DNA of 64,000 nucleotides from Paenibacillus ehimensis NBRC 15659. GTDB lineage: Bacteria; Bacillota; Bacilli; Paenibacillales; NBRC-103111. Under the pieces are notes generated by a model that was given only the letters and a program-made list of their open reading frames with translations, searched no databases and was not told where the DNA came from. Positions 42,900 to 50,156 of this stretch are shown piece after piece; position 1 is the stretch's first letter; every line of letters begins with the position of its first letter. The stretch is from the NCBI RefSeq assembly GCF_004000785.1, contig NZ_BILX01000004.1:159497-223496 (forward strand), given 5' to 3'. Position numbers and translations under genes: made by a program.

Positions 42900-43682
42900 A
42901 TGTACAGCATTGGACAACTATCCAAGAAGACGAATATATCCATTCGAACATTGAGATTTTATGACGAGATTGGGCTGTTGAAGCCTGCAAAGGTAGCTGA
43001 TTCGGGCTATCGGTACTATTCGAATGAGGAAATTAGTGTGCTTCGGCATATTACGGCGCTGAAGGAGCTAGGCTTTACTCTCGCCTCCATCAAGGAATTG
43101 TTGTTTACAGAGAAAGACTCGCAGGAGCACCGATGGAGAGCTTATCTGGATTTTGAGCTTGCGACAATCGCAGAAAAAAAGAAGCGTCTAAACGAGATGG
43201 AAATGTTGCTCCAGACTGCGCGGCATGCGTTTGAAATGAAGGGGCAGGTTGAATCTGAGGATATCTTTCTGTTCATTAAGGCATTGCGGTCTTCACCCGA
43301 TACAAGGGAAAGGTTCCTGGCCAAGCACTTCACAGAGCAGGAAATCGATATAATTAAGAGCTTGCCGGAATTGAGCACGAACGATCCCAGGAGCATGGAA
43401 TGGGCGAAGTTGATACGGAAGATCAAGGAGCATATGCACGAACCACCGTCCTCCGACAATTCGCAGCATCTCGCTGCGCAAATTTTAAGCCTTTCGATGG
43501 AATGGTTTCAGCAAGATGAGGAGCTCATTGGCAAGTATTGGTCGATGATTCGTCCCGAAAATGGCAAAGAAGCAAAGGTGTACGGAATGGATGCCGATGT
43601 CATGGATTACATCGATCGAATTGTCGATTGGTATTTGCAGCACGCACGGGAGGAAGACGACGATGGCAGAAAAAACGGATAA
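42900..43682 (+). CDS. MerR family regulator with TipAS-like C-terminus
   Basis: A 260-residue MerR regulator. Residues 1-70 are the winged helix (YSIGQLSKKTNISIRTLRFYDEIGLL), residues 78-115 the coiled coil, and the long helical C-terminal part (WFQQDEELIGKYWSMIRP) resembles the drug-binding TipAS domain. The ATG at 42900 has GGAGGAG at eight bases. It is upstream of, and overlaps by 20 bases, a pair of small multidrug resistance genes, so it probably senses their substrate. Confidence 0.88.
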   Translation: MYSIGQLSKKTNISIRTLRFYDEIGLLKPAKVADSGYRYYSNEEISVLRHITALKELGFTLASIKELLFTEKDSQEHRWRAYLDFELATIAEKKKRLNEMEMLLQTARHAFEMKGQVESEDIFLFIKALRSSPDTRERFLAKHFTEQEIDIIKSLPELSTNDPRSMEWAKLIRKIKEHMHEPPSSDNSQHLAAQILSLSMEWFQQDEELIGKYWSMIRPENGKEAKVYGMDADVMDYIDRIVDWYLQHAREEDDDGRKNG

Positions 43683-44010
43683 GCGAATAAGCGAGGCGAG
43701 AGCATGGACTTATGTGCTCTTAGGAGGGCTATTGGAAATTGTATGGGCAAGCGGGTTCAAATACGAGGCCATCCCTAGCATTGTCGTTCTTATCTCTTTG
43801 ATATTAAGTTTCGATTTGATCATAAAGGCCACTAAGGTGCTGCCGGTTGGTACGGCATACGCTGTTTTTGCAGGGATGGGGACTTTGGGAACTACGGTTA
43901 TGGAAATCGTGCTGTCTGGCGGCGTTAGCGTTTTGAGGATTGCACTTATACTAATGTTGTTAGCATGTATCATCGGTTTGAAATTGTCGAGTACAGGCGG
44001 TGAATCGTAA
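43663..44010 (+). CDS. Small multidrug resistance (SMR) subunit, YkkC-like
   Basis: A 115-residue SMR protein with four transmembrane helices. LGGLLEIVWASGFKYE carries the essential membrane-embedded Glu, and PVGTAYAVFAGMGTLGT is the family signature. A charged 20-residue N-terminal tail is unusual for the family. GGGAGG precedes the ATG at nine bases. With the next gene it should form an antiparallel heterodimer exporting cationic drugs or guanidinium-type compounds, as YkkCD does. Confidence 0.9.
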   Translation: MAEKTDKRISEARAWTYVLLGGLLEIVWASGFKYEAIPSIVVLISLILSFDLIIKATKVLPVGTAYAVFAGMGTLGTTVMEIVLSGGVSVLRIALILMLLACIIGLKLSSTGGES

Positions 44011-44324
44011 TGGATTGGATGTTGCTTATTGCGGCGGGGCTATTGGAAGTTGTCGGAGTCATAGGGATTAAACGCGTTGCCCGAAATAACAATTGGACCA
44101 ATAACATCATTCTTATTGCCGGATTCGTCCTTAGCTTCCAATTGCTTGTCCGAGCGATGGAAACGATACCGCTGGCGACAGCTTATGCTGTTTGGACAGG
44201 AATTGGAACCGTCGGGGCTGCCGTTGTCGGAATGATATTTTTCAAAGAGTCGAAGAGTTGGACTCGGATCGGCTGCATACTTGGAATAATTTTCTCTGTC
44301 GTTGGATTAAAGATGGTCAGCTAA
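44010..44324 (+). CDS. Small multidrug resistance (SMR) subunit, YkkD-like
   Basis: A 104-residue, four-helix SMR protein with the embedded Glu in AAGLLEVVGVIGIKR and the signature PLATAYAVWTGIGTVGA. The start overlaps the previous stop by one base (TAATG), so the two subunits are translationally coupled. I see no guanidine riboswitch ahead of the operon; control appears to be by the MerR regulator. Confidence 0.9.
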   Translation: MDWMLLIAAGLLEVVGVIGIKRVARNNNWTNNIILIAGFVLSFQLLVRAMETIPLATAYAVWTGIGTVGAAVVGMIFFKESKSWTRIGCILGIIFSVVGLKMVS

Positions 44325-44574
44325 AGAAATAGCCGGAGAACGTATGAGGAGCCATCCTTTGTCAATAACTTTCTTTAAACCATCTCGATCTTCTGCGATG
44401 AAAGTGAAACTTCATTGATCCCCTGGGAGTCCTTTCCTGGCACGATGTTAAATGACTCAGCGGGAATGTTGTAGGAGCAAAAATAGATGCTCGTTTTGCC
44501 TCTCTGGACCTTTGAAACAGGCTGTCCAAAATTGCAACTATTGCAGTTGACTATAGCATACATAAAATAGTATC
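44325..44574. other. Gene-free stretch
   Basis: No supported gene. A 62-codon minus-strand frame (44375-44563) lacks a ribosome binding site and a recognisable product. No terminator for the SMR operon is evident. Confidence 0.35.
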
Positions 44575-44680
44575 GGGGAACCCGAAGACATCGCCGACGC
44601 GGTCGAGCTTCTGGTCAGCGACAAGTCGCAGTGGATCACCGGACGCTGCGCGTCAACGGCGGATTCATTTACTCCGGCTT
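44575..44680 (+). pseudogene. Frameshifted C-terminal relic of an SDR gene
   Basis: Translation gives GEPEDIADAVELLVSDKSQW followed by ITG in one frame and, after a shift near base 44645, LRVNGGFIYSG in another. Together these match the standard SDR ending GxPEDIAxAVxFLaSdxaxxITGxxixVdGG. The rest of the gene is absent upstream. It is a clear gene remnant at the right edge of the AT-richer region. Confidence 0.75.
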
Positions 44681-44772
44681 CAGCGGCAGTCAAAAAAATT
44701 ATCCGTACCGATCGTATTGCGTCCCTCAGCTGAATACGAATAGTAGTAACATGCTTCGTAAAGGAGAAGACC

Positions 44773-46290
44773 ATGATTACTTATTTCGTTCAGCAGGGGG
44801 ATTCCCTCTACTCGATTGCCCAAAGGTTCGGGGTCACGGTAGACGCGCTGATGGAAGCGAACAGATTGACCTCGACTATCATTTATGTGGGCCAGACGTT
44901 GACCATTCCGGTTTCCAGGCAAAGGACTTACACGGTGCAGGCCGGCGATTCGCTCTATTCGATTGCCCAAAGGTTCGGAACGACGTACCAAGCGATCATG
45001 ATTTTGAACGGATTGACGTCCACGGCTTTGCAGATCGGCCAGAGGCTGCGGATTCCCGTTTACACGGAGGCCATCGTCAATGTGAACACGGCGAACATCC
45101 GCCAATATCCGGGAACGACATCGCCGCTCATCAACCAGATGGACCGGGGAGCCAGGCTGCCGGTGACGGGAATCGAAGGCGACTGGGTGCGCGTCCAGCT
45201 GTACGACGGACGGGTCGGCTGGGTGCTCCGGGACCTCGTCCGGGTCGTTCCTCACGGCGGGGAACGCCCGGTGCTGCAGGTGCTGGGCTTTTACACGGAA
45301 AGGGAAGGACCGACGCTCCCCAGCTCGTATCAAGTCTTTGTGGAGCATACCGCGCAGCTGTCCGCTGTAGGCATGTTTCATTTTCGCATCAACCGGGCCA
45401 ATCCGACGGAAATCGAGAAGTTTCCGGCAACGTTCACCGACGCCTACATGCGGCAGGTCGTGGATCACGGCCACCGCCATAATGTGAAAATGCTTCCGAC
45501 CGTACATAATCTGCTGTACGAAAGAGGGAACCAGGAGGCTAACAAGGAAGTTATCCGCGGTATGCTGGCCACGCCGGATACGCGCAGGGCGTTCATTTCC
45601 AGCGTGATCGCGCTGATCCAGCGTTACAACTTCGACGGGGTCAACATCGACTTCGAGGATGTGCGCTACGAGGACAGGGAGCGCCTCTCGGCCTTTTACC
45701 GGGAGCTTGGCAGCGCCTTGCGGAACCAAGGGTATTTTTATTCGGTCGATACGCCGTCGCGCACCTCGGACGAACCGACGAATCCGTTCTCGGCGCCGTT
45801 CAATTATGCCGTTATCGGCGAGGCCGTCGACGAGTTCGTGGTCATGCTGTATAACGAGCATGGTTGGCCGGGAAGCGGCCCGGGTCCCGTCGTGTCGATC
45901 GGCTGGATGGAGAGGGTGATCCGGTACGCGCTAACGAAAATGCCTGCCTCCAAAATTACGGCCGCCGTTTCGGTGTTCGGCTTCGACTTCAACTTAACGA
46001 CGGGACGCAACACGTATGCGACCTATTCCATGGCGATGAATTTGGCGAGAAGATACAATAAAGATGTCATCTTCGACGAGAGAACGCAGACGCCGATGTT
46101 CGCCTATACGGATGAGTCCGGCAACAGACACGAGGTCTGGTTTGAAAATGCGGCCAGCATCCGGGCGAAAATGCAGCTTGCCCACCGTCTGGGCATCCGC
46201 GGCATCGCTCTATGGAGACTTGGCATGGAAGATCCCGGCATGTGGACGATGATGGAGAACGAATTCGTCATTCGCAAGAGCGCGACATAA
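44773..46290 (+). CDS. LysM-SH3-GH18 spore-type glycosidase (YaaH/SleL-like)
   Basis: A 505-residue protein with two LysM repeats (residues 1-48 and 50-97, both with GDSLYSIAQRFG), an SH3-like segment (about 100-155) and a GH18 domain whose catalytic motif FDGVNIDFEDV carries the acid Glu. There is no signal peptide, which is usual for proteins that the mother cell places on the spore through LysM. By family it acts on cortex peptidoglycan during germination. AAAGGAG precedes the ATG. Confidence 0.9.
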   Translation: MITYFVQQGDSLYSIAQRFGVTVDALMEANRLTSTIIYVGQTLTIPVSRQRTYTVQAGDSLYSIAQRFGTTYQAIMILNGLTSTALQIGQRLRIPVYTEAIVNVNTANIRQYPGTTSPLINQMDRGARLPVTGIEGDWVRVQLYDGRVGWVLRDLVRVVPHGGERPVLQVLGFYTEREGPTLPSSYQVFVEHTAQLSAVGMFHFRINRANPTEIEKFPATFTDAYMRQVVDHGHRHNVKMLPTVHNLLYERGNQEANKEVIRGMLATPDTRRAFISSVIALIQRYNFDGVNIDFEDVRYEDRERLSAFYRELGSALRNQGYFYSVDTPSRTSDEPTNPFSAPFNYAVIGEAVDEFVVMLYNEHGWPGSGPGPVVSIGWMERVIRYALTKMPASKITAAVSVFGFDFNLTTGRNTYATYSMAMNLARRYNKDVIFDERTQTPMFAYTDESGNRHEVWFENAASIRAKMQLAHRLGIRGIALWRLGMEDPGMWTMMENEFVIRKSAT

Positions 46291-46318
46291 ACGCGTCTGA
46301 AGCATGCGAACAAAATTA

Positions 46319-46360
46319 ACCCGCCTTCGGGTCCGGACGGACTGCGGCAAGGCGGGTTTT
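46319..46360. terminator. Intrinsic terminator between convergent genes
   Basis: ACCCGCCTT at 46319-46327 pairs with AAGGCGGGT at 46349-46357, followed by TTT. It serves the LysM-GH18 gene and lies just past the convergent GDPD gene. Confidence 0.75.
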
Positions 46361-46375
46361 GCGTTCTTCGGAGAT

Positions 46376-47194
46376 TCAGGGGTTGGCGCGGTGCTGACGA
46401 AGAAGCTCGACCAGCTGCGCGGGCTCATTCGTGATGATGCTGTTGACGCCGAGCTTCAGCATGCGGTTCATCGTTTTCTTATCGTTGACGGTCCAGACGA
46501 ACACTTGCTTATGATGCTGTTCGGCAAGACGCATAAACGCTTCATCGACCAAAGGATACGCGGCGCTGAGTACTTCATAGTCGCGGTTTGTAAACAGCGC
46601 TTCGCGGTTAGCGGAGTTCTGCCCTACGATCAAGCCGGTTCGAATGTTGGCATTGAGCTGCTTTACTTTGCGCAGGAGCGCCGCATCGAACGAAGTTACC
46701 GTACAATCCGCCGTGAATTTGCGGCGCTCGATAATGCTGACGGTTTGCTCGGCCAGCCGTTTTTGATGACCGTTATTTTTCAGCTCGATGTTGAGCTTGA
46801 TTTTGCCGTGGGCGATCTCGATGATTTCTTCCAGCGTCGGGACGCGTTCTTGGCGGAATTGCGGGTGAAACCAAGCGCCGGCGCTCGCTTGGCGGAGCTC
46901 GTCAAATGGAATTTTCCACATGGGCTTGTCGATGCCGGTCGTCCGTTTGGCGCTATCGTCGTGCATCAGCACGATCACCCCGTCGGCCGTTTCCTGAACG
47001 TCAAGCTCGGCATAGCCTGCGCCGTCCTTGATCGCTTGGCGAATCGAGCTGGCCGTGTTCTCGGGAGCGGCATGCGAGCTGCCGCGGTGCGCGGTAACGA
47101 GGCCGCTGTTATCGGCGCGCGTAGCAGACGGCGAGCCCGTGGCGGTAAAGTTGACGGCGAATACAACGGCAAGCACCAGCATGAATTTTTGCAT
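46376..47194 (-). CDS. Secreted glycerophosphodiester phosphodiesterase
   Basis: A 272-residue GDPD. Residues 1-26 are a signal peptide (MLVLAVVFAVNFTATG). TAHRGSSHAAPENT holds the catalytic His and Glu of the family, ELDVQ the metal ligands, and HDDSAKRTTG the second His. It hydrolyses deacylated phospholipids or teichoic-acid-type glycerophosphates outside the cell to glycerol-3-phosphate. The ATG at 47194 has GGAGG seven bases upstream. Confidence 0.92.
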   Translation of the reverse strand: MQKFMLVLAVVFAVNFTATGSPSATRADNSGLVTAHRGSSHAAPENTASSIRQAIKDGAGYAELDVQETADGVIVLMHDDSAKRTTGIDKPMWKIPFDELRQASAGAWFHPQFRQERVPTLEEIIEIAHGKIKLNIELKNNGHQKRLAEQTVSIIERRKFTADCTVTSFDAALLRKVKQLNANIRTGLIVGQNSANREALFTNRDYEVLSAAYPLVDEAFMRLAEQHHKQVFVWTVNDKKTMNRMLKLGVNSIITNEPAQLVELLRQHRANP

Positions 47195-47556
47195 AAAGCA
47201 GCCTCCTGATGAAATAAAGTGCATGGAGCAAGCACGGAGCTTGAAGTCAGGCATCGCCTTGCGTCCTCTATCATAGACGATCCGGGTTCGACAAATTCCT
47301 CATGTCCGGGCAAAAAAAGATTAACATAGTTCGGTTAGATAAAAATTAGCATGTCCCGGCGTTTTGGACCGCATGCGCTAACGGTTTCTTAACAAATGCG
47401 GAGGAAGGCGCGGGAGGATGGAAAAAAGGGTTTGCCGGCGAAAGGATGTGTTTTCCGTTTTTTGATAGATATGTAGAAATGCGATCATATGTTTGGTATA
47501 ATGAGGAAGCTCTTGACCGGGCCGCGACAACACAGAATAACGAGGAGGATCTAACA
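47195..47556. other. Intergenic region with extended -10 promoter
   Basis: No gene. TATAAT at 47497-47502 with TGG in front is an extended -10 promoter for the YdjM-like gene; TAGAAA 17 bases upstream is a poor -35. The other end presumably holds the GDPD promoter, which I cannot place. Confidence 0.5.
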
Positions 47557-48072
47557 ATGCTGCAAAAAACGCACAGCGTCGCCGGTTTGCTGGCCGCGGA
47601 AGGGGTATTGCTGCACTTTCAGGTGCCGCTTCTGTCCTGGGACACCGCCGCTGCGCTTCTGCTTGGCTGCTTGGCAGGACCTTTGGCCGACATCGACAAA
47701 CAGGGATCGACGATGGCCAAAGTATTTTTTCCGCTGTCCTTCGTGCTGCGGCTCGTAGACGTCCGGCACCGGACGCTGACGCACTCCGTCCTGTTCCTGT
47801 TCGGTATTGGCGCGCTGCTGCTGCCGCTGCTGCCGGAACCGCTGTTCTGGAGCTTTCTGCTCGCGTACGCGTCCCATGCTTTCATCGATTTGTTCAACGA
47901 GCAGGGAGTCGAGCTGCTGTGGCCGATCAAGCTCAAATTCCGGCTGCTGCCGAAATTTATGGCGATCGAAACGGGGTCGTTCATGGAAACCGGATTCCGC
48001 TACATCCTGCTGCTGCTCTGCATTGCACTGCCGGTCCGCTACTATTGGGATACCGTCTCCGGGCTGTTCTGA
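47557..48072 (+). CDS. YdjM-type membrane-bound metal-dependent hydrolase
   Basis: A 171-residue membrane protein of the YdjM/DUF457 family. The metal motif is HRTLTHS near residue 70, with SHAFIDLFNEQGVELLWP near 108 and GPLADID near 46. About four hydrophobic segments. Members are predicted hydrolases, and the substrate is unknown. GAGGAGG precedes the ATG at eight bases. It may be co-transcribed with psd, but psd has its own promoter. Confidence 0.87.
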   Translation: MLQKTHSVAGLLAAEGVLLHFQVPLLSWDTAAALLLGCLAGPLADIDKQGSTMAKVFFPLSFVLRLVDVRHRTLTHSVLFLFGIGALLLPLLPEPLFWSFLLAYASHAFIDLFNEQGVELLWPIKLKFRLLPKFMAIETGSFMETGFRYILLLLCIALPVRYYWDTVSGLF

Positions 48073-48097
48073 ATCATTCATTCGTTCATTCGGTACG

Positions 48098-48153
48098 CCT
48101 ATCGTAACGATAGGAAATTCGTCATTGATGCAGCCGTCCGCCGCCTTTATAAT
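48098..48153 (+). promoter_or_regulatory. Hairpin and sigma-A promoter before psd
   Basis: CCTATCG-TAA-CGATAGG (48098-48114) is a perfect hairpin. TTGATG (48125-48130), 17 bases and TATAAT (48148-48153) form a good promoter. The hairpin sits just upstream of the -35 and may be an operator. Confidence 0.6.
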
Positions 48154-48199
48154 TCGTCTCGTTCGTATATTTATTATAACGAAGGCTGGCGATGAACCA

Positions 48200-48982
48200 T
48201 TGAATCAGCAATTATTTCGTTTGTTAACGGAGCTGTCGTCGCACAAGTGGCTGTCCGAGCGAATCGGCTCGTTTACGAAGTCGAAAGCGAGCCGCCGGCT
48301 GATCCGGCGCTTTGCCAAAACGTACGGCATCCGGGCCGAGGAGGCCGAACAACCATTGGATGCCTACGAATCGTTGAACGACTTTTTTATCCGTCGGTTA
48401 AAAGCCGGGCTGCGTCCCGTCGATCCCGACGCCGCTTCGCTGGTCAGCCCCGTGGACGGCACCGTCACGGGCATCGGTTCGCTGAACGACGGGCTCCGCT
48501 TTATCGTCAAAGGTCAAGAATACGGCTTGGATGAGCTGCTCCATGATTTGCCCATGAAAGACCGGTACCGCTGCGGTTACTTTATCGTCCTGTATTTGAG
48601 CCCGGCCGACTACCATCGCGTCCATTCTCCGGTAGCCGGAGAGGTGACCGCCACGCGACGTATCTTGGGAACCGTCTATCCGGTTCACGAGCGCAGCTTG
48701 CGGCTTATGCCCAAGGTATTGAGCCGCAATGAACGGCTGATTACCTGCATCAGGCACCGGTTCGGCATGACGACGGTCGTCAAGGTCGGAGCGATGAACG
48801 TGAGCAGCATTCGGTATACGGAGCCGCTGCGCGTCCGGTTGGACCGGGGAGAGGAGCTGGCTTTCTTCGAATTCGGCTCGACGGTTGTCCTGCTGATCGA
48901 GAAGGAAGCTTTCGCGTTCCGCGTCGGTCTGGAGGTCGGCAGCAAGGTGCGCGTCGGCGAAGCGCTCGGTTATTGGGAGTAG
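48200..48982 (+). CDS. psd: Phosphatidylserine decarboxylase proenzyme
   Basis: A 260-residue proenzyme close in length to Bacillus Psd (263). It decarboxylates phosphatidylserine to phosphatidylethanolamine at the membrane. FGST near residue 224 is the self-cleavage site that makes the pyruvoyl group, and VSPVDGTVTGIG and LYLSPADYHRVHSP are family hallmarks. I choose the TTG at 48200 by alignment with Bacillus Psd; an in-frame ATG at 48128 lies inside the promoter. The ribosome binding site is weak. Confidence 0.9.
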   Translation: MNQQLFRLLTELSSHKWLSERIGSFTKSKASRRLIRRFAKTYGIRAEEAEQPLDAYESLNDFFIRRLKAGLRPVDPDAASLVSPVDGTVTGIGSLNDGLRFIVKGQEYGLDELLHDLPMKDRYRCGYFIVLYLSPADYHRVHSPVAGEVTATRRILGTVYPVHERSLRLMPKVLSRNERLITCIRHRFGMTTVVKVGAMNVSSIRYTEPLRVRLDRGEELAFFEFGSTVVLLIEKEAFAFRVGLEVGSKVRVGEALGYWE

Positions 48983-49021
48983 AAAAAGTCAAGGGCCCTT
49001 AAAAAGGACCCTTGACTTTTT
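48983..49021. terminator. Strong bidirectional terminator
   Basis: AAAAAGTCAAGGG at 48983-48995 pairs perfectly with CCCTTGACTTTTT at 49009-49021. It separates psd from the convergent gene. Confidence 0.92.
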
Positions 49022-49043
49022 CCATTACCTAGTAGTCTATAGA

Positions 49044-50126
49044 TCAGTCGCCTCCGCCGCCGCAGCCGGAAGAGCAGCTGGACGAGGAGCAGCTTGAGGA
49101 GGACGAGCAGCTTGAAGACGAGCAGCTTCCGGACGAGCCTCCGTCATCGCCGCGATCGTCGGACCAGCTTCCGGTTCCGCAGCCGCTGGAGGAGCAGGAA
49201 GACGAAGAATTCGTCGTTTGCTGTCCCGCTGCGCGTTTGGCTTCCTCCTCGGGCAACAGCTCCTCCATCTGTTCATCGAAGTTGGTAAATTCTGTTACCG
49301 AGTAGAACAGCATAGCGCCGGCCAGGTACGGCATCAAGGAAGGACCGTGCGATTCGGAAGGCCGCTCCGCATAGGTCCGATTGACCGCGGCCTGCCGCAG
49401 CTGATCTTTCACTTGCTCGATTAACCAGCGGACCGTTTGCCCGATTTCGGGGAATTGGGCCGCCGCTTTCCGGTTGAACCAACGCTGCTCAAGCTCATCC
49501 TCGCTCTCCGAGCTCAGCAGATCGATCCGCTGCCGATCGAGCGGATAGCGGAAAAAGCTGCCCCAGATTTGCCCCGTAAACGGCGTAGCCGTAAACAGAT
49601 GGGCGTATACCCAATCGAACCAGGCGCGCCCGCCCGGGTCCGGCGCTCCGCTCGTATGCGGCGCATGATGAATCGTCGCGCCGAGCAGCGTTTCCCCGAA
49701 GCGCTGATACTCCCGGGTGAACATCAGCATCTCGTGCCAAATATCGTCGACCGCTTCGCTGAACATCGGCACTTCTTTCATGACGGCCGTCATCAAAAAG
49801 TACCGTTTCAGCTCCAGCAGCTTCCATTCGTATTCGGCCTCGCTCATGGAGGGATACTTGCCAAGCACCCGCTTCCGCAGCCGGTCGCCGTATTCCGCTT
49901 GCAGCGCTTGCTCCAGCCGGTCTGCGGCCGGCTTCAGCGGAACGCCGGGCTGAAGTCCGAGTCCGGCCGGCAGCGGCTCGCTCCGGTAATCCGGCTTCGC
50001 GGGCTTTCGTGCGGGCATTCTGCGGCCCGGCCCCGGCCGGCGCTGGTTCGTTTTTCCTGATTTGGAAGCAGAGGTAACGATCAGCACAACGATGAGAACA
50101 AGGATCAAGATAAAGATAACGGTCAT
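49044..50126 (-). CDS. Membrane-anchored protein with Ser/Cys-rich tail
   Basis: A 360-residue protein. Residues 1-20 are a hydrophobic anchor (VIFILILVLIVVLIV), residues 60-160 contain a motif VDDIWHEMLMFTREYQRFG followed by GATIHHAPH, which resembles the WH-Y-F-G-HH pattern of glycine-rich-domain (DUF1399-like) proteins. The last 55 residues are almost only Ser, Cys and Gly, in runs such as SSSSCSSSSSC. The tail has about ten Cys. It could bind metal, cross-link or be chemically modified, but none of this is shown. No TOMM enzyme gene is beside it. The function is unknown. Confidence 0.82.
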   Translation of the reverse strand: MTVIFILILVLIVVLIVTSASKSGKTNQRRPGPGRRMPARKPAKPDYRSEPLPAGLGLQPGVPLKPAADRLEQALQAEYGDRLRKRVLGKYPSMSEAEYEWKLLELKRYFLMTAVMKEVPMFSEAVDDIWHEMLMFTREYQRFGETLLGATIHHAPHTSGAPDPGGRAWFDWVYAHLFTATPFTGQIWGSFFRYPLDRQRIDLLSSESEDELEQRWFNRKAAAQFPEIGQTVRWLIEQVKDQLRQAAVNRTYAERPSESHGPSLMPYLAGAMLFYSVTEFTNFDEQMEELLPEEEAKRAAGQQTTNSSSSCSSSGCGTGSWSDDRGDDGGSSGSCSSSSCSSSSSCSSSSCSSGCGGGGD

Positions 50127-50156
50127 ATCGTACCTCCTCGGAGCGTGATGACCATA

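Noticed and set aside
44375..44563. 62-codon minus-strand frame after the SMR genes
   Set aside because: No ribosome binding site, promoter or recognisable product. It has three Cys near the start but nothing else to support it.
48128..48199. ATG at 48128 as the psd start
   Set aside because: It lies inside the promoter (TTGATG-17-TATAAT), and the resulting 24 extra residues have no counterpart in Bacillus Psd.
49044..49210. Thiazole/oxazole-modified (TOMM) precursor reading of the Ser/Cys-rich tail
   Set aside because: There is no YcaO or dehydrogenase gene nearby, and the tail belongs to a 360-residue anchored protein rather than a short precursor.
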